Below, in pieces: positions 17,893 through 26,044 of a stretch of 64,000 nucleotides of DNA. The first letter of the stretch is position 1. Each line of letters begins with the position of its first letter. This DNA comes from Dysgonomonas gadei ATCC BAA-286. GTDB lineage: Bacteria > Bacteroidota > Bacteroidia > Bacteroidales > Dysgonomonadaceae. The position numbers and the translations under genes are program-made. The stretch spans positions 618,946 to 682,945 of the forward strand of contig NZ_GL891980.1 in NCBI RefSeq assembly GCF_000213555.1, written 5' to 3'. The notes beneath the pieces are model-generated. The model searched no databases and was not told the DNA's origin. It saw only the letters and a program-made list of their open reading frames with translations.

Positions 17893-18543
17893 TTAATATC
17901 CGGCTGTAAAGCGTTGGCGGGAGAATTTGTGGTTCTCAATCTCGTCAACAACTGCTACCGAAAGGTCTTCGACAGACAATACCGATTCGCCATCCTTATC
18001 AAATACAGGTTCATCCGTTCCCAGCCTGTATTTACCCGTTCTTCCGGTCTTAATACCCGGATGCATATTGATAGCCGGTGAAAACATTGTCCAGTCCAGT
18101 TCTTTTTCTTTTTTCAGCACATCCAGATAATCCCTTGCTGCTGTTGCACCGGGCTTAATACTTTCAGGAAAATCAGCGCCATCCACTATTTGCTGTCCGT
18201 CGATGTACAGGCTGCCTGCCCCTCCTATCATCACATAACGTTTTACTCCGGCTTCCTTTACTGCTTGCCGGATAGCTTCCGATCCTTTCATAAAATCATT
18301 ATAAATATCCGGATTCGACCATCCGGGATTAAAAGCACTCAGTACAACATCATTTCCTTTTAATACAGAGGCTAATGCTTTTACGTCTGTTACATCTGCT
18401 GCCACCGCCTTTGGCTTTCCGTCCTTCACCGGAATTTTATCTACCGAACGGGCCACTGCTGTTACTTCAAAACCTCTGTTTACCAACTCTTGTAATAAAT
18501 GTGAGCCAACAAATCCTGTTGCTCCTATTAATGCTACTTTCAT
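17893..18543 (-). CDS. NAD(P)-binding NmrA/SDR-like oxidoreductase
   Basis: 216 residues. The Rossmann motif is at the very N-terminus (MKVALIGATGFVGSHLLQEL), followed by VTAVARSVDKIP and VMIGGAGSLYIDG in the positions expected of atypical SDRs of the NmrA/YwnB type. The canonical YxxxK pair is not evident, so it may bind NAD(P) without classic SDR catalysis. It follows the Rrf2 regulator gene by 67 bp, and that gap holds a second copy of the putative Rrf2 operator. This gene is therefore probably the regulator's target. From memory, Bacillus subtilis ywnA-ywnB is a comparable Rrf2/NmrA-like pair. Confidence 0.85.
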   Translation of the reverse strand: MKVALIGATGFVGSHLLQELVNRGFEVTAVARSVDKIPVKDGKPKAVAADVTDVKALASVLKGNDVVLSAFNPGWSNPDIYNDFMKGSEAIRQAVKEAGVKRYVMIGGAGSLYIDGQQIVDGADFPESIKPGATAARDYLDVLKKEKELDWTMFSPAINMHPGIKTGRTGKYRLGTDEPVFDKDGESVLSVEDLSVAVVDEIENHKFSRQRFTAGY

Positions 18544-18570
18544 ATTGTTTTATTTTTAAATGTTATCCTT

Positions 18571-18595
18571 TTCTGTATTTATATTTATTACAGTT
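18571..18595 (-). promoter_or_regulatory. Putative Rrf2 operator, copy 2
   Basis: Half-sites CTGTA (18573-18577) and TTACAG (18588-18593) lie in a 25-bp dyad with the same length and spacing as the copy at 19021-19045. It lies 28-52 nt upstream of the NAD(P)-binding protein start. Confidence 0.6.
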
Positions 18596-18610
18596 TTATA
18601 TAAAAAAAAA

Positions 18611-19021
18611 TTACTCGAACTTCTTCTTAAAATCGGCCAGTGTCTGATCTGAAAGTTTTGCGATTATAAAATCTTCTGCTTCCATATTCAAATCGTGCAA
18701 ATGTTCATTAATCTGTTTCCCTACCGGACATTTCGGATTCGGAGATGCTAATGAATTGCCCAATGCTGTCTGCGAACTGACTATTCTATATATATCGGAA
18801 AGAAGAATCTTGTCTGCCGGTTTTGCCAGCATACTACCTCCGTTTTTACCTTCTTTACTTACAACAATCCCATGCCTGCGAAGGTTCGACAATTCTTTTC
18901 TTACCAATACTGGATTGATATTCATACTTCCTGCCAGATAGTCGGAAGAAATCCATTCATCCAAACTCGTAGCCAGGAGTACTAATATATGCATTGATAT
19001 TGAAAACTTACGATCGCTCAT
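18611..19021 (-). CDS. Rrf2-family transcriptional regulator (YwnA-like)
   Basis: About 136 residues from the ATG at 19021 (MSDRKFSISMHILVLLA). A longer frame from 19087 would run through the promoter and operator and is rejected. The winged helix is typical of Rrf2: SSDYLAGSMNINPVLVRKELSNLRRHGIV followed by the wing EGKNGGSMLAKPADKILLSDIYR. Only one cysteine remains in the region that binds a cluster in IscR/NsrR (NPKCPVGKQ), so this is the cluster-free or thiol-sensing type. It lies directly upstream of its likely target and has a dyad operator overlapping its own transcription start. Confidence 0.9.
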   Translation of the reverse strand: MSDRKFSISMHILVLLATSLDEWISSDYLAGSMNINPVLVRKELSNLRRHGIVVSKEGKNGGSMLAKPADKILLSDIYRIVSSQTALGNSLASPNPKCPVGKQINEHLHDLNMEAEDFIIAKLSDQTLADFKKKFE

Positions 19022-19053
19022 ACTGTAACATTTATAATTACAGTACAAAGGTA
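19021..19053 (-). promoter_or_regulatory. Promoter and autoregulatory operator of the Rrf2 gene
   Basis: A perfect 8-bp dyad, TACTGTAA (19021-19028) and TTACAGTA (19038-19045), is separated by 9 nt. Immediately upstream on the minus strand lies TACCTTTG (19046-19053), a TAnnTTTG -7 box. The dyad therefore covers the transcription start and a very short leader, as expected for a repressor site. Confidence 0.7.
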
Positions 19054-19091
19054 GACATATTTTCCTCCCGACAAAAAGAATTAACAATTAT

Positions 19092-19727
19092 TTAAATAAG
19101 TACGTAAACGATTTTCTTGGTCTTGAAATATTCTTCATCGAAGAACATAGATAAGTCATCCGCTTCGGCTGTCTTCTTAAATGGCTTCAGTTCACCTTCA
19201 AGGTTCCCCCCTTTAAGGCAAATCAGACCGTTTGGCAAAGCATTGTGCTGTTCTTTCGAAATATTCTTTTTTATAATTTTTACCAGATCGGGCAACGGCA
19301 TCACTGCGCGGCTTACTACAAAGTCAAATTTTTCTTTTACTTCTTCGGCCCTACAATGGCGGAACTGTATATTCTTCAATCCGATAGCTGTGGCTACCTC
19401 GGTAGCTACCCTTATCTTTTTACCGATACTATCTACCAGCAGGAACTTGCATTTCGGAAACAATATAGCCAATGGCACTCCGGGAAAACCTCCACCTGTA
19501 CCTACGTCCATTAGCTGTGTCCCATCTGTGAATTGTATAAGTTTAGCTATGGCAAGTGAGTGCAGGACATGATGTGTATACAGATTTTCTATATCCTTGC
19601 GCGAAATTACATTTATTTTGGAATTCCAGTCAACATATAAGTCATAAAGAGCAGCAAATTGGCTCTTCTGTTCTTCACTGATATCAGGAAAATACTTAAG
19701 AATTATTTCCATATTATTTTCCGGCAA
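19092..19727 (-). CDS. rsmG: 16S rRNA (guanine-N7) methyltransferase
   Basis: 211 residues. RsmG/GidB methylates G527 of 16S rRNA with SAM. The SAM-binding loop MDVGTGGGFPGVPLAILFP and the preceding HHVLHSLAIAKLI are diagnostic, as is FRHCRAEEVKEKFDFVVSRAV. Its start overlaps the end of the upstream DUF3298 lipoprotein gene by 14 bp, implying co-transcription. Confidence 0.96.
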   Translation of the reverse strand: MPENNMEIILKYFPDISEEQKSQFAALYDLYVDWNSKINVISRKDIENLYTHHVLHSLAIAKLIQFTDGTQLMDVGTGGGFPGVPLAILFPKCKFLLVDSIGKKIRVATEVATAIGLKNIQFRHCRAEEVKEKFDFVVSRAVMPLPDLVKIIKKNISKEQHNALPNGLICLKGGNLEGELKPFKKTAEADDLSMFFDEEYFKTKKIVYVLI

Positions 19728-20559
19728 AAATTGATATTGGTGAATTATCTCTCAACAAGTCCCGGATTTCATTATAGGGAAGTGATACACGGATTTCCCC
19801 AAGAGATGGTGCCGAGTATTCTCCCGGATTGAAAATATAGGTCAGACCATTATTATCTACAAGGAAATTTTCATTCGATGTCAGGTCTTCAATCCCCCAA
19901 TAACCGAACTCGAGAAGGTCTTCTGGCTTCTGCACTTTATTTTGAGCTACTATTTTTCTTATCAAAATAGCATTCAGCAATTTCCTGTATTCCGGCAAGA
20001 ATATATCCTGTTCACTCAATATATTTCCGGTCTTTAAATCTATCACAATATTGCGGTAAGCCGTAGAGGAGTTGGCCCCGCCTTTATAATCCATCGATGA
20101 TATTTGATACGACAATATATCGTCCATGTCGAATATCACCTTTGTATCCAATGTTTTATAATACGAAAAATAATCCTCGGTGTCGCCTGATTCCTGCCAG
20201 TCGGGAAACTGCTCTTTGGCATCAGTCTTATATTTTTCCACATAATCTTCCACATATTTATTGATGGCATCCTGCGGCTTCATTTGCTCATATTTCTCAT
20301 CTTCCATCAGTGCAAAATTCAATTCCTTCTGTACTGTCGCCAAAATCTTCTCATCGGCAAACTTCACGGGGAAGATATATGTGATCTTTAACGAACATGA
20401 TGGTTTTGTAGAATCATTATCCAAATGATATATCTTGGATACTGATATGGAATCGTAAGATATCGCATTCGGAGTATTTATCTTTTTCTCTGTCTTACAG
20501 GATATAAAAACAGCGAACGACAACACAAACAAGCTAATAGATGTAAGTATGATTTTCAT
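19714..20559 (-). CDS. Lipoprotein with DUF4163/DUF3298 (RsiV-like) domains
   Basis: 281 residues. The signal peptide ends in a lipobox with Cys21 (AVFISC). The body shows the DUF4163-DUF3298 arrangement: early strands around SCSLKITYIFPVKF, a central YQISSMDYKGGANSSTAYRN, then IVIDLKTGNILSEQDIF and the C-terminal FLVDNNGLTYIFNPGEYSAP. This pair of domains also forms the extracellular part of RsiV and related proteins. The biochemical role is unknown. It overlaps rsmG by 14 bp. Confidence 0.85.
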   Translation of the reverse strand: MKIILTSISLFVLSFAVFISCKTEKKINTPNAISYDSISVSKIYHLDNDSTKPSCSLKITYIFPVKFADEKILATVQKELNFALMEDEKYEQMKPQDAINKYVEDYVEKYKTDAKEQFPDWQESGDTEDYFSYYKTLDTKVIFDMDDILSYQISSMDYKGGANSSTAYRNIVIDLKTGNILSEQDIFLPEYRKLLNAILIRKIVAQNKVQKPEDLLEFGYWGIEDLTSNENFLVDNNGLTYIFNPGEYSAPSLGEIRVSLPYNEIRDLLRDNSPISIFAGK

Positions 20560-20661
20560 ATATACTATTATTTAACAATACAAATATACGACAAAATGGA
20601 AGAATGCCGATCTTTACCTAACATTTTTACATTTCGAAACCCTTTTATCTTTATAGATAAA

Positions 20662-20697
20662 GTAAGCTACTTCCTGTAAATCCAGTCAGTAGCCTAC
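20662..20697 (-). terminator. Probable terminator of the VWA lipoprotein gene
   Basis: GTAAGCTACT (20662-20671) pairs with AGTAGCCTAC (20688-20697), with one pair that is G-U only on the minus strand. An AT-rich tract follows downstream on the minus strand. It lies in the 228-bp gap 20560-20787. Confidence 0.5.
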
Positions 20698-20787
20698 CTA
20701 TCATAAAAACAAAAAACTAATGGATTTGTTTAACTCTTCAGTATTTGCATCGGTATAGTTTTGCTCCGGTACAGCGCCGACAGATCA

Positions 20788-21969
20788 TTATTTACTTATA
20801 GTATAACCCTTCTGATTGGCAAATGCAAGAACGGATTCGTTAATAGCCTTGCCTAGGTCGTCGCTGGTACCATCGTTTTTCAGTTGCTTGTCTATATAGT
20901 CCTGTCGTTTTTTTGCCAGTTCGCTTATTTCTTTTTGTATAGCCGCTCTTTCGGCTTCTTTTCCGGCAATTACTTTTTGTATTTCAACCTTTGATTTATT
21001 CTGCAATTCTTCCGGAAGATCAGATTGCCTTATATTATCCAGGGCATCTTTGTCTTCTTTAACCCTATCCACCAAGTCCCAGCTACTATTCTTATAAACG
21101 CCTGCCGATTTACTCACCGCCCGTTCTGCCATATTCGACCTCGATATGGACTTCGCATTCACATCCTGAACGGCCTGCATTTCTTTCCGTGCAAAACCAT
21201 TGTGTCCATATCCTAAATAAGTCGCGTTCAGCCGATCGTTACAAGTACTTATTCTGTCATCGTAAGGAGTATCGTAATAGCGTACTCTCACATTATGGTC
21301 GATATTGAAAAACTTCCCTTTTCCCCTTATAGCGGCATCACGCCACATTCCCTGAACACCTGAGCTATGATTGCCGCAATGTATTGTATTCACAAATATA
21401 TCCTTGCCCAAAGCTCGGTCTATAGCAGATTTGTAAGAAATACGACCTTGAGTGAAAGGTTCATTACCCGCGATATAGATAAGCTTCATATCCGATGTGT
21501 TTCTGCCCCAGTCCAGCACTTCTACGGCTTTATTTATCACTGCCCCGCAATATTCGTCTCCTCCGTAGGTGGTCAGAGCAAATAGCTTTTGAGAAATCAG
21601 ATCGAGATCGGTAGTCAGAGGTGTTACCTGGCGGATATAATCATTCGTACGTATACCATCATTCCCATATTCATACAAAGCAATTTCTATGCGGGGCGCT
21701 TTGCCTTCGTACCGCAGTGTGGTAAGTGTATTTACGATGTTCCATAAACGAGACTTAGCCTGTTCAATCAGTCCGTCCATACTGCTCGACGTATCGAGAA
21801 GAATAGCAACTTGTATTTTCGTCCCCCTATTCATTTTATTATCAGTTGCAGGTACAGACAATTCAGAATTGTGTTTCTGTTCTCTATTTTCGGCTGTTGC
21901 TGAGGAACAACCGACAGCCATTGCGACAAAAGTAAATAACACTGAGCTTAATAGTACAAACTTTTTCAT
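20788..21969 (-). CDS. Lipoprotein with a von Willebrand factor A domain
   Basis: 393 residues. A lipoprotein signal ends at Cys21 (AMAVGC). The VWA domain covers roughly residues 50-235 and has the full MIDAS start DTSSSM in IQVAILLDTSSSMDGL, followed by TYGGDEYCGAVI and the GNEPFTQG strand end. Residues 300-380 form a Lys/Glu-rich coiled-coil region. Such proteins bind ligands via a divalent metal at the cell surface or periplasm; the partner is not identifiable here. It is divergent from the LytS-type kinase. Confidence 0.88.
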   Translation of the reverse strand: MKKFVLLSSVLFTFVAMAVGCSSATAENREQKHNSELSVPATDNKMNRGTKIQVAILLDTSSSMDGLIEQAKSRLWNIVNTLTTLRYEGKAPRIEIALYEYGNDGIRTNDYIRQVTPLTTDLDLISQKLFALTTYGGDEYCGAVINKAVEVLDWGRNTSDMKLIYIAGNEPFTQGRISYKSAIDRALGKDIFVNTIHCGNHSSGVQGMWRDAAIRGKGKFFNIDHNVRVRYYDTPYDDRISTCNDRLNATYLGYGHNGFARKEMQAVQDVNAKSISRSNMAERAVSKSAGVYKNSSWDLVDRVKEDKDALDNIRQSDLPEELQNKSKVEIQKVIAGKEAERAAIQKEISELAKKRQDYIDKQLKNDGTSDDLGKAINESVLAFANQKGYTISK

Positions 21970-22126
21970 ATCATTGTGTTTTAATTGGTTTCTTTGCTCA
22001 AATGTATTATGATAAGAATTAACAATCGTGGAAAAATGGGTGAACGGTCATTTTGAATTGGTGAACTATAAGGTATAAATGTTTTAAAAGTATTTACTTT
22101 ACAATCTCAATCAAACACAACAGCTT

Positions 22127-23932
22127 ATGCATATCAGATATATACTTATACTCTTTCTTATCCTGATCTCAGCACCAGGTTGGGCGCAGCAGCCGAAGAG
22201 CGCATCCAAGCAATCGAGAGAGAATATACGGATACAGGAGGTTTCCAAAGCCATAGAAGAAGGCAAGTCCGATATGGAAGTAGCCGAAAGCTATGAGAAG
22301 CTGGCAAAAGAACTGTCCGAAAAAGGAGAATATGCAAAAGCCGAAGATTACCTGACAAGAGCTAAACGAATATACCAGGTCCGCAGAGAAAAGGAGAAAC
22401 TGGCTGCTGTGGAACGGGAACTGGCAAAAGTTCAGGAAGCACAGGATAAGAGATATGATGCCTTTCTTAACTTTGGTTCTGCACAGGCAAACACCTCCAA
22501 CAAAAAGATGCAGCAAATCAATTCCAATGATATGTATCGTGTGCAGAACTACAACAATCCGGCTGTACAATCGGGATATATACAACAGAATATACTGCTG
22601 GCCGAAGAACTGGACAGCAAGGATGATAAAGTCCTTGCCTACCGGCAAATGGCACAAGTGAACAAAGATATGGACAATGCTCCCGAAGCAATCAGAAACC
22701 TCGAGAAAGCCTTGGTCACTGTCCAGGGCCAGCCGGAAGCATCCATGCAGATACGGCAGGATATAGCCAGCACCTATGCCTCCGACAACCAGATAGGAAA
22801 AGCAATAGAAATAAACAAGGATCTGGTAGCAGAAGCCAAAGAAACGAACAACCCCAAAGCCGAGATCAAGCAACTGCAAGCCCTGTCGGAAAATTACCTC
22901 GAGGCCAATAAGTTGACCGAGGGTGTATCCGCCTTGCAACAGGCATACAGCCTCGCCATAGATAACGGACAGACCATAGAAGCCAAAAACAGCCTTGAGT
23001 TGCTCGTAGAACAATATCAGAGGATGCGTCAACCCCAGAAAGCCCTGGATGCTTATTCCGACTTCATGAAGAAGCTCGAAGGCCTTGTAAAGAACGACAG
23101 TACGCTGCTGGACGAAAGATTCTTTCACGTACAGGAGGAGAAAATACTCCGGCTGGAAAAAGAACGGGCGCTAAAAGATGAACTTATATCCAGAACCAAT
23201 AGGTTCAACTATGTACTACTCATAGCCATTGTGCTTATACTCATCTCACTCGTCTTTATAGCCAAAGCCCTCTATTCCATCAAGAAGAAGAATAAGCGGA
23301 TAGCCCTGCAATCGCTGCGCAGGGAAATGAATCCCCACTTCATTTTCAACAGCCTCAATAGTGTGAACCAGTTCATAGCGCAAAATAACGAACTGGAAGC
23401 CAACAAATACCTGTCTTCCTACTCCAAGCTGATGCGCAATATCATGGAAACTTCAAACAAGGACTTCATTCCGTTGGCTACCGAGATGGAGCAGATGAAG
23501 GAGTACCTCGATCTGGAATACATGCGCTTTCACGACAAGTTCACCTATAAGATGGAAATAGACAATTCGCTGGATGCCGATTCCCTGTTCATTCCCAATA
23601 TGCTGATACAGCCGCAGCTGGAAAATGCCATCTGGCACGGGCTACGCTACAAAGATAGTATGGGACTGCTCACCCTGACCGTTAAGCCCGACGGTAATCA
23701 TCTGAAAGTCGTCATCGAAGATAACGGCATCGGACTCACAAAAAGCAAGGAGCTAAAAACCAAGCACCAAAAAGAACACCGTTCCCGCGGACTGAATAAT
23801 ACACAGGAACGCATCAACCTGCTAAACGGCCTGTACCATACCGACATATCAATTTCCATCACCGAGAAGGAAGGGACGGAAAGCGGAGTGATAGTCAGGT
23901 TATTATTCCCTTTAATGAACAAGAACCTATGA
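22127..23932 (+). CDS. LytS-type sensor histidine kinase with periplasmic TPR repeats
   Basis: 601 residues. A signal peptide (to about residue 20) is followed by a helical TPR-rich periplasmic region (about 30-340), for example SYEKLAKELSEKGEYAKAEDYLTRAK. One membrane helix lies near residues 360-383. The cytoplasmic part is a His_kinase domain with His404 in LRREMNPHFIFNSLNSVNQF, then an HATPase with IQPQLENAIWHGLRY and VVIEDNGIGL. It is the sensor of a LytTR system. The response regulator starts inside its stop codon (ATGA overlap). Signal unknown; the location next to the PUL could be chance. Confidence 0.93.
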   Translation: MHIRYILILFLILISAPGWAQQPKSASKQSRENIRIQEVSKAIEEGKSDMEVAESYEKLAKELSEKGEYAKAEDYLTRAKRIYQVRREKEKLAAVERELAKVQEAQDKRYDAFLNFGSAQANTSNKKMQQINSNDMYRVQNYNNPAVQSGYIQQNILLAEELDSKDDKVLAYRQMAQVNKDMDNAPEAIRNLEKALVTVQGQPEASMQIRQDIASTYASDNQIGKAIEINKDLVAEAKETNNPKAEIKQLQALSENYLEANKLTEGVSALQQAYSLAIDNGQTIEAKNSLELLVEQYQRMRQPQKALDAYSDFMKKLEGLVKNDSTLLDERFFHVQEEKILRLEKERALKDELISRTNRFNYVLLIAIVLILISLVFIAKALYSIKKKNKRIALQSLRREMNPHFIFNSLNSVNQFIAQNNELEANKYLSSYSKLMRNIMETSNKDFIPLATEMEQMKEYLDLEYMRFHDKFTYKMEIDNSLDADSLFIPNMLIQPQLENAIWHGLRYKDSMGLLTLTVKPDGNHLKVVIEDNGIGLTKSKELKTKHQKEHRSRGLNNTQERINLLNGLYHTDISISITEKEGTESGVIVRLLFPLMNKNL

Positions 23933-24687
23933 ACACACTGCAAAGAATAAAGAGCGTAATAGTAGAGGATGAGCCCGCCGCCCGGGAAGCCCTGAAAAAC
24001 TATCTGGCAAAATACTGTCCGCAAATAGAAGTGATAGGCGAAGCATATAACTGTAAGGATGCCATACCCCTTCTTCACGATCTGGAACCGCAACTTGTAT
24101 TTCTCGATGTGGAAATGCCGTTCGGTAATGCCTTCGATGTACTTGAAGGCTGTAAAGACCTCTACTTTGAGACGATATTCGTCACGGCTTTTTCCGAATA
24201 CTCTTTGCGGGCGTTGAACCAAAGCGCGGCATACTATCTCCTGAAACCCGTAAGTATCGAGGAACTGATATTAGCCGTAAACAAAGTTCAGCAGCACATC
24301 ATCAACAAGGAAGTCTTCAACCGCAACAAAATACTGGTAGAGAACTTCCGCGAAACCAAGCCGGAAAAACAACAGGTCATACTACCTACTCTCGAAGGCT
24401 TCGAAGTGGTGAAGATGGAGGATATCATCCGCCTGCAAGGCAACGGAAACTTCACCGATATCTACCTGAAAGATAAGAGCAAGAAGATGGTTTGCCGGTT
24501 CCTCAAGCATTTCGGCGAGATACTGCCCTACCCTTTCATCCGCATCCATAAGTCACACATCATAAACTTCAACTTTGTAAAGTCATATCACAAAAACTCC
24601 GGCGGATATGTGACTCTGGAAGATGGTACGGAGATCGAAATATCATCCAGCTATAAGGAAGATTTCCTCAGATTCTTTAAAGCATAG
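23929..24687 (+). CDS. LytTR-family response regulator
   Basis: 252 residues. The receiver domain has the acidic cluster VEDEPAAR, the phospho-acceptor Asp60 in LVFLDVEMPFGNAFD, and the conserved FVTAFSEYSLRALNQSAAYYLLKP. The C-terminal LytTR domain (about 145-250) contains IIRLQGNGNFTDIYL, FIRIHKSHIINFNFV and LEDGTEIEISSSYKEDFL. It overlaps the kinase gene by 4 bp, so they are translationally coupled. It converges with the GH71/99-like gene after only 26 bp. Confidence 0.95.
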   Translation: MNTLQRIKSVIVEDEPAAREALKNYLAKYCPQIEVIGEAYNCKDAIPLLHDLEPQLVFLDVEMPFGNAFDVLEGCKDLYFETIFVTAFSEYSLRALNQSAAYYLLKPVSIEELILAVNKVQQHIINKEVFNRNKILVENFRETKPEKQQVILPTLEGFEVVKMEDIIRLQGNGNFTDIYLKDKSKKMVCRFLKHFGEILPYPFIRIHKSHIINFNFVKSYHKNSGGYVTLEDGTEIEISSSYKEDFLRFFKA

Positions 24688-24713
24688 GTATAGAGCCTGC
24701 TTAATCAATCCTA

Positions 24714-25991
24714 CTACCGGGAATCCCTTTTCGGCATCGGGATACTCAATGGCTTTTGTCTTTTCAGCATCTTAGACGCTTCACCTGTAAGCCAGAGATA
24801 ATGATCGGAAGGCACTCCTTCCATCCCCACGAACTTAGCGATATCACTTACCGGAGGGTTGTCACTGCATTTGAATATTGCCGTCCCTTCATTTACCTCA
24901 TCGAACATAGCCGCATAGATCATACCGGCGCCCGCATTGATAGCAGTAGATATCTGCTGCCAGTAGAAACGTCCCCCTTGGCGTGGTATAGACCCGGAGG
25001 GCTTTATATCATCGGGAAATTCAAAACGGCTGAGATTATGCCAACTGAATCCCGGGGTCACACAAGGCACATAATCGATATTGTTATTTTTACACCACTC
25101 CATATCACCTATTATCAGGTCGCGGAAACGGTCCATATCGTTATGCAAAAGCGGTGTAAAGCGCTGGACAGTCCAAGGGAGAACGATGTCGGCCTGTTTG
25201 ATTATCGTATGTAAATAGGGGTCCGGAATACAATCGGCAGTCAGTTCGCGCCAGAATGTAGGTACCCCCAGCATAACACTGCAACCTCCATATTCAGGAT
25301 CATTTTTCAGAAAATCGATGAAGCGCTCAATACCTATATCGCGAATATTATAAGGTCTGTCGGGAAATCCGATACCCCAGATGGCCACAAGAGGTTTCCC
25401 GTTGAAAAATAAATATGTCTGATTTCCTTTTTGGTTTGTCACCCGTATGGAATCTACCAGATACTTCCAGTCTTCTATCAGGCTGGAACAATCTTCTCCC
25501 GATCTTTTCAATCCCGACAGGTCGTACATAATAGCTACAGCACGCTGATATTTAGATGCAGCCTCAAACGCGTTTCTGATTACCGCAGTCGGAGCCTCCC
25601 CTCTGGCTTTTGGCTGAGCAGAATGAAAGAAGCGTTGCATAAACACACCGTCTACACCATATTCCTGCATCCATTTGAAATGCAAATCTATTGTACTTTT
25701 GTCCGTAGAACTGAAAAAGCGTGCTGTGGAACCATCCGCGTGCTTCAATCCTGTAGGATATGTCTTTTCATACTCGTTCACATCCGGCCACATATCTATG
25801 CGGACTTGTTTTTCATCGGGATACATCACTCCATCGGCCGGAGCCCTGAACCATCCCTGATAACCTGCCATAATCAGGCCTTTATAGCTTGGATACTGTG
25901 TTTTAGCAGAGTGCTTGTTTGTCTGGGCTGTAATCTTATTCATAAAAAGGCAGGATAAGATTATCACAGACAGAATAATTCGCTGATTCAT
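24714..25991 (-). CDS. Secreted glycoside hydrolase, GH71/99-like
   Basis: 425 residues with a signal peptide ending at KITAQ. Conserved blocks are YKGLIMAGYQGWFRAPADG, HFKWMQEYGVDGVFMQRF, AIMYDLSG, MLGVPTFWRE and MFDEVNEGTAIFKC, the pattern of proteins annotated as GH71/99-like, a relative of endo-alpha-mannanases. The acidic MFDEVNEG segment is the probable catalytic centre by analogy. It is 53 bp downstream of the GH95 gene and likely shares its promoter. A clear paralog with the same blocks is encoded at 43687-45195. Activity on alpha-mannoside is an inference from distant family ties. Confidence 0.85.
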   Translation of the reverse strand: MNQRIILSVIILSCLFMNKITAQTNKHSAKTQYPSYKGLIMAGYQGWFRAPADGVMYPDEKQVRIDMWPDVNEYEKTYPTGLKHADGSTARFFSSTDKSTIDLHFKWMQEYGVDGVFMQRFFHSAQPKARGEAPTAVIRNAFEAASKYQRAVAIMYDLSGLKRSGEDCSSLIEDWKYLVDSIRVTNQKGNQTYLFFNGKPLVAIWGIGFPDRPYNIRDIGIERFIDFLKNDPEYGGCSVMLGVPTFWRELTADCIPDPYLHTIIKQADIVLPWTVQRFTPLLHNDMDRFRDLIIGDMEWCKNNNIDYVPCVTPGFSWHNLSRFEFPDDIKPSGSIPRQGGRFYWQQISTAINAGAGMIYAAMFDEVNEGTAIFKCSDNPPVSDIAKFVGMEGVPSDHYLWLTGEASKMLKRQKPLSIPMPKRDSR

Positions 25992-26044
25992 TATATTTTA
26001 GTTTTATATATTAAATAATTATTTAAATTTTAATGATTTAGTCC

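Noticed and set aside
18611..19087. Longer Rrf2 start at 19087
   Set aside because: The extra codons run through the -7 box and the dyad operator; MSDRKFS at 19021 matches the family N-terminus.
22169..23128. 319-codon open frame on the minus strand
   Set aside because: Antisense shadow of the TPR region of the LytS-type kinase gene; the protein is low in variety and matches nothing known to me.
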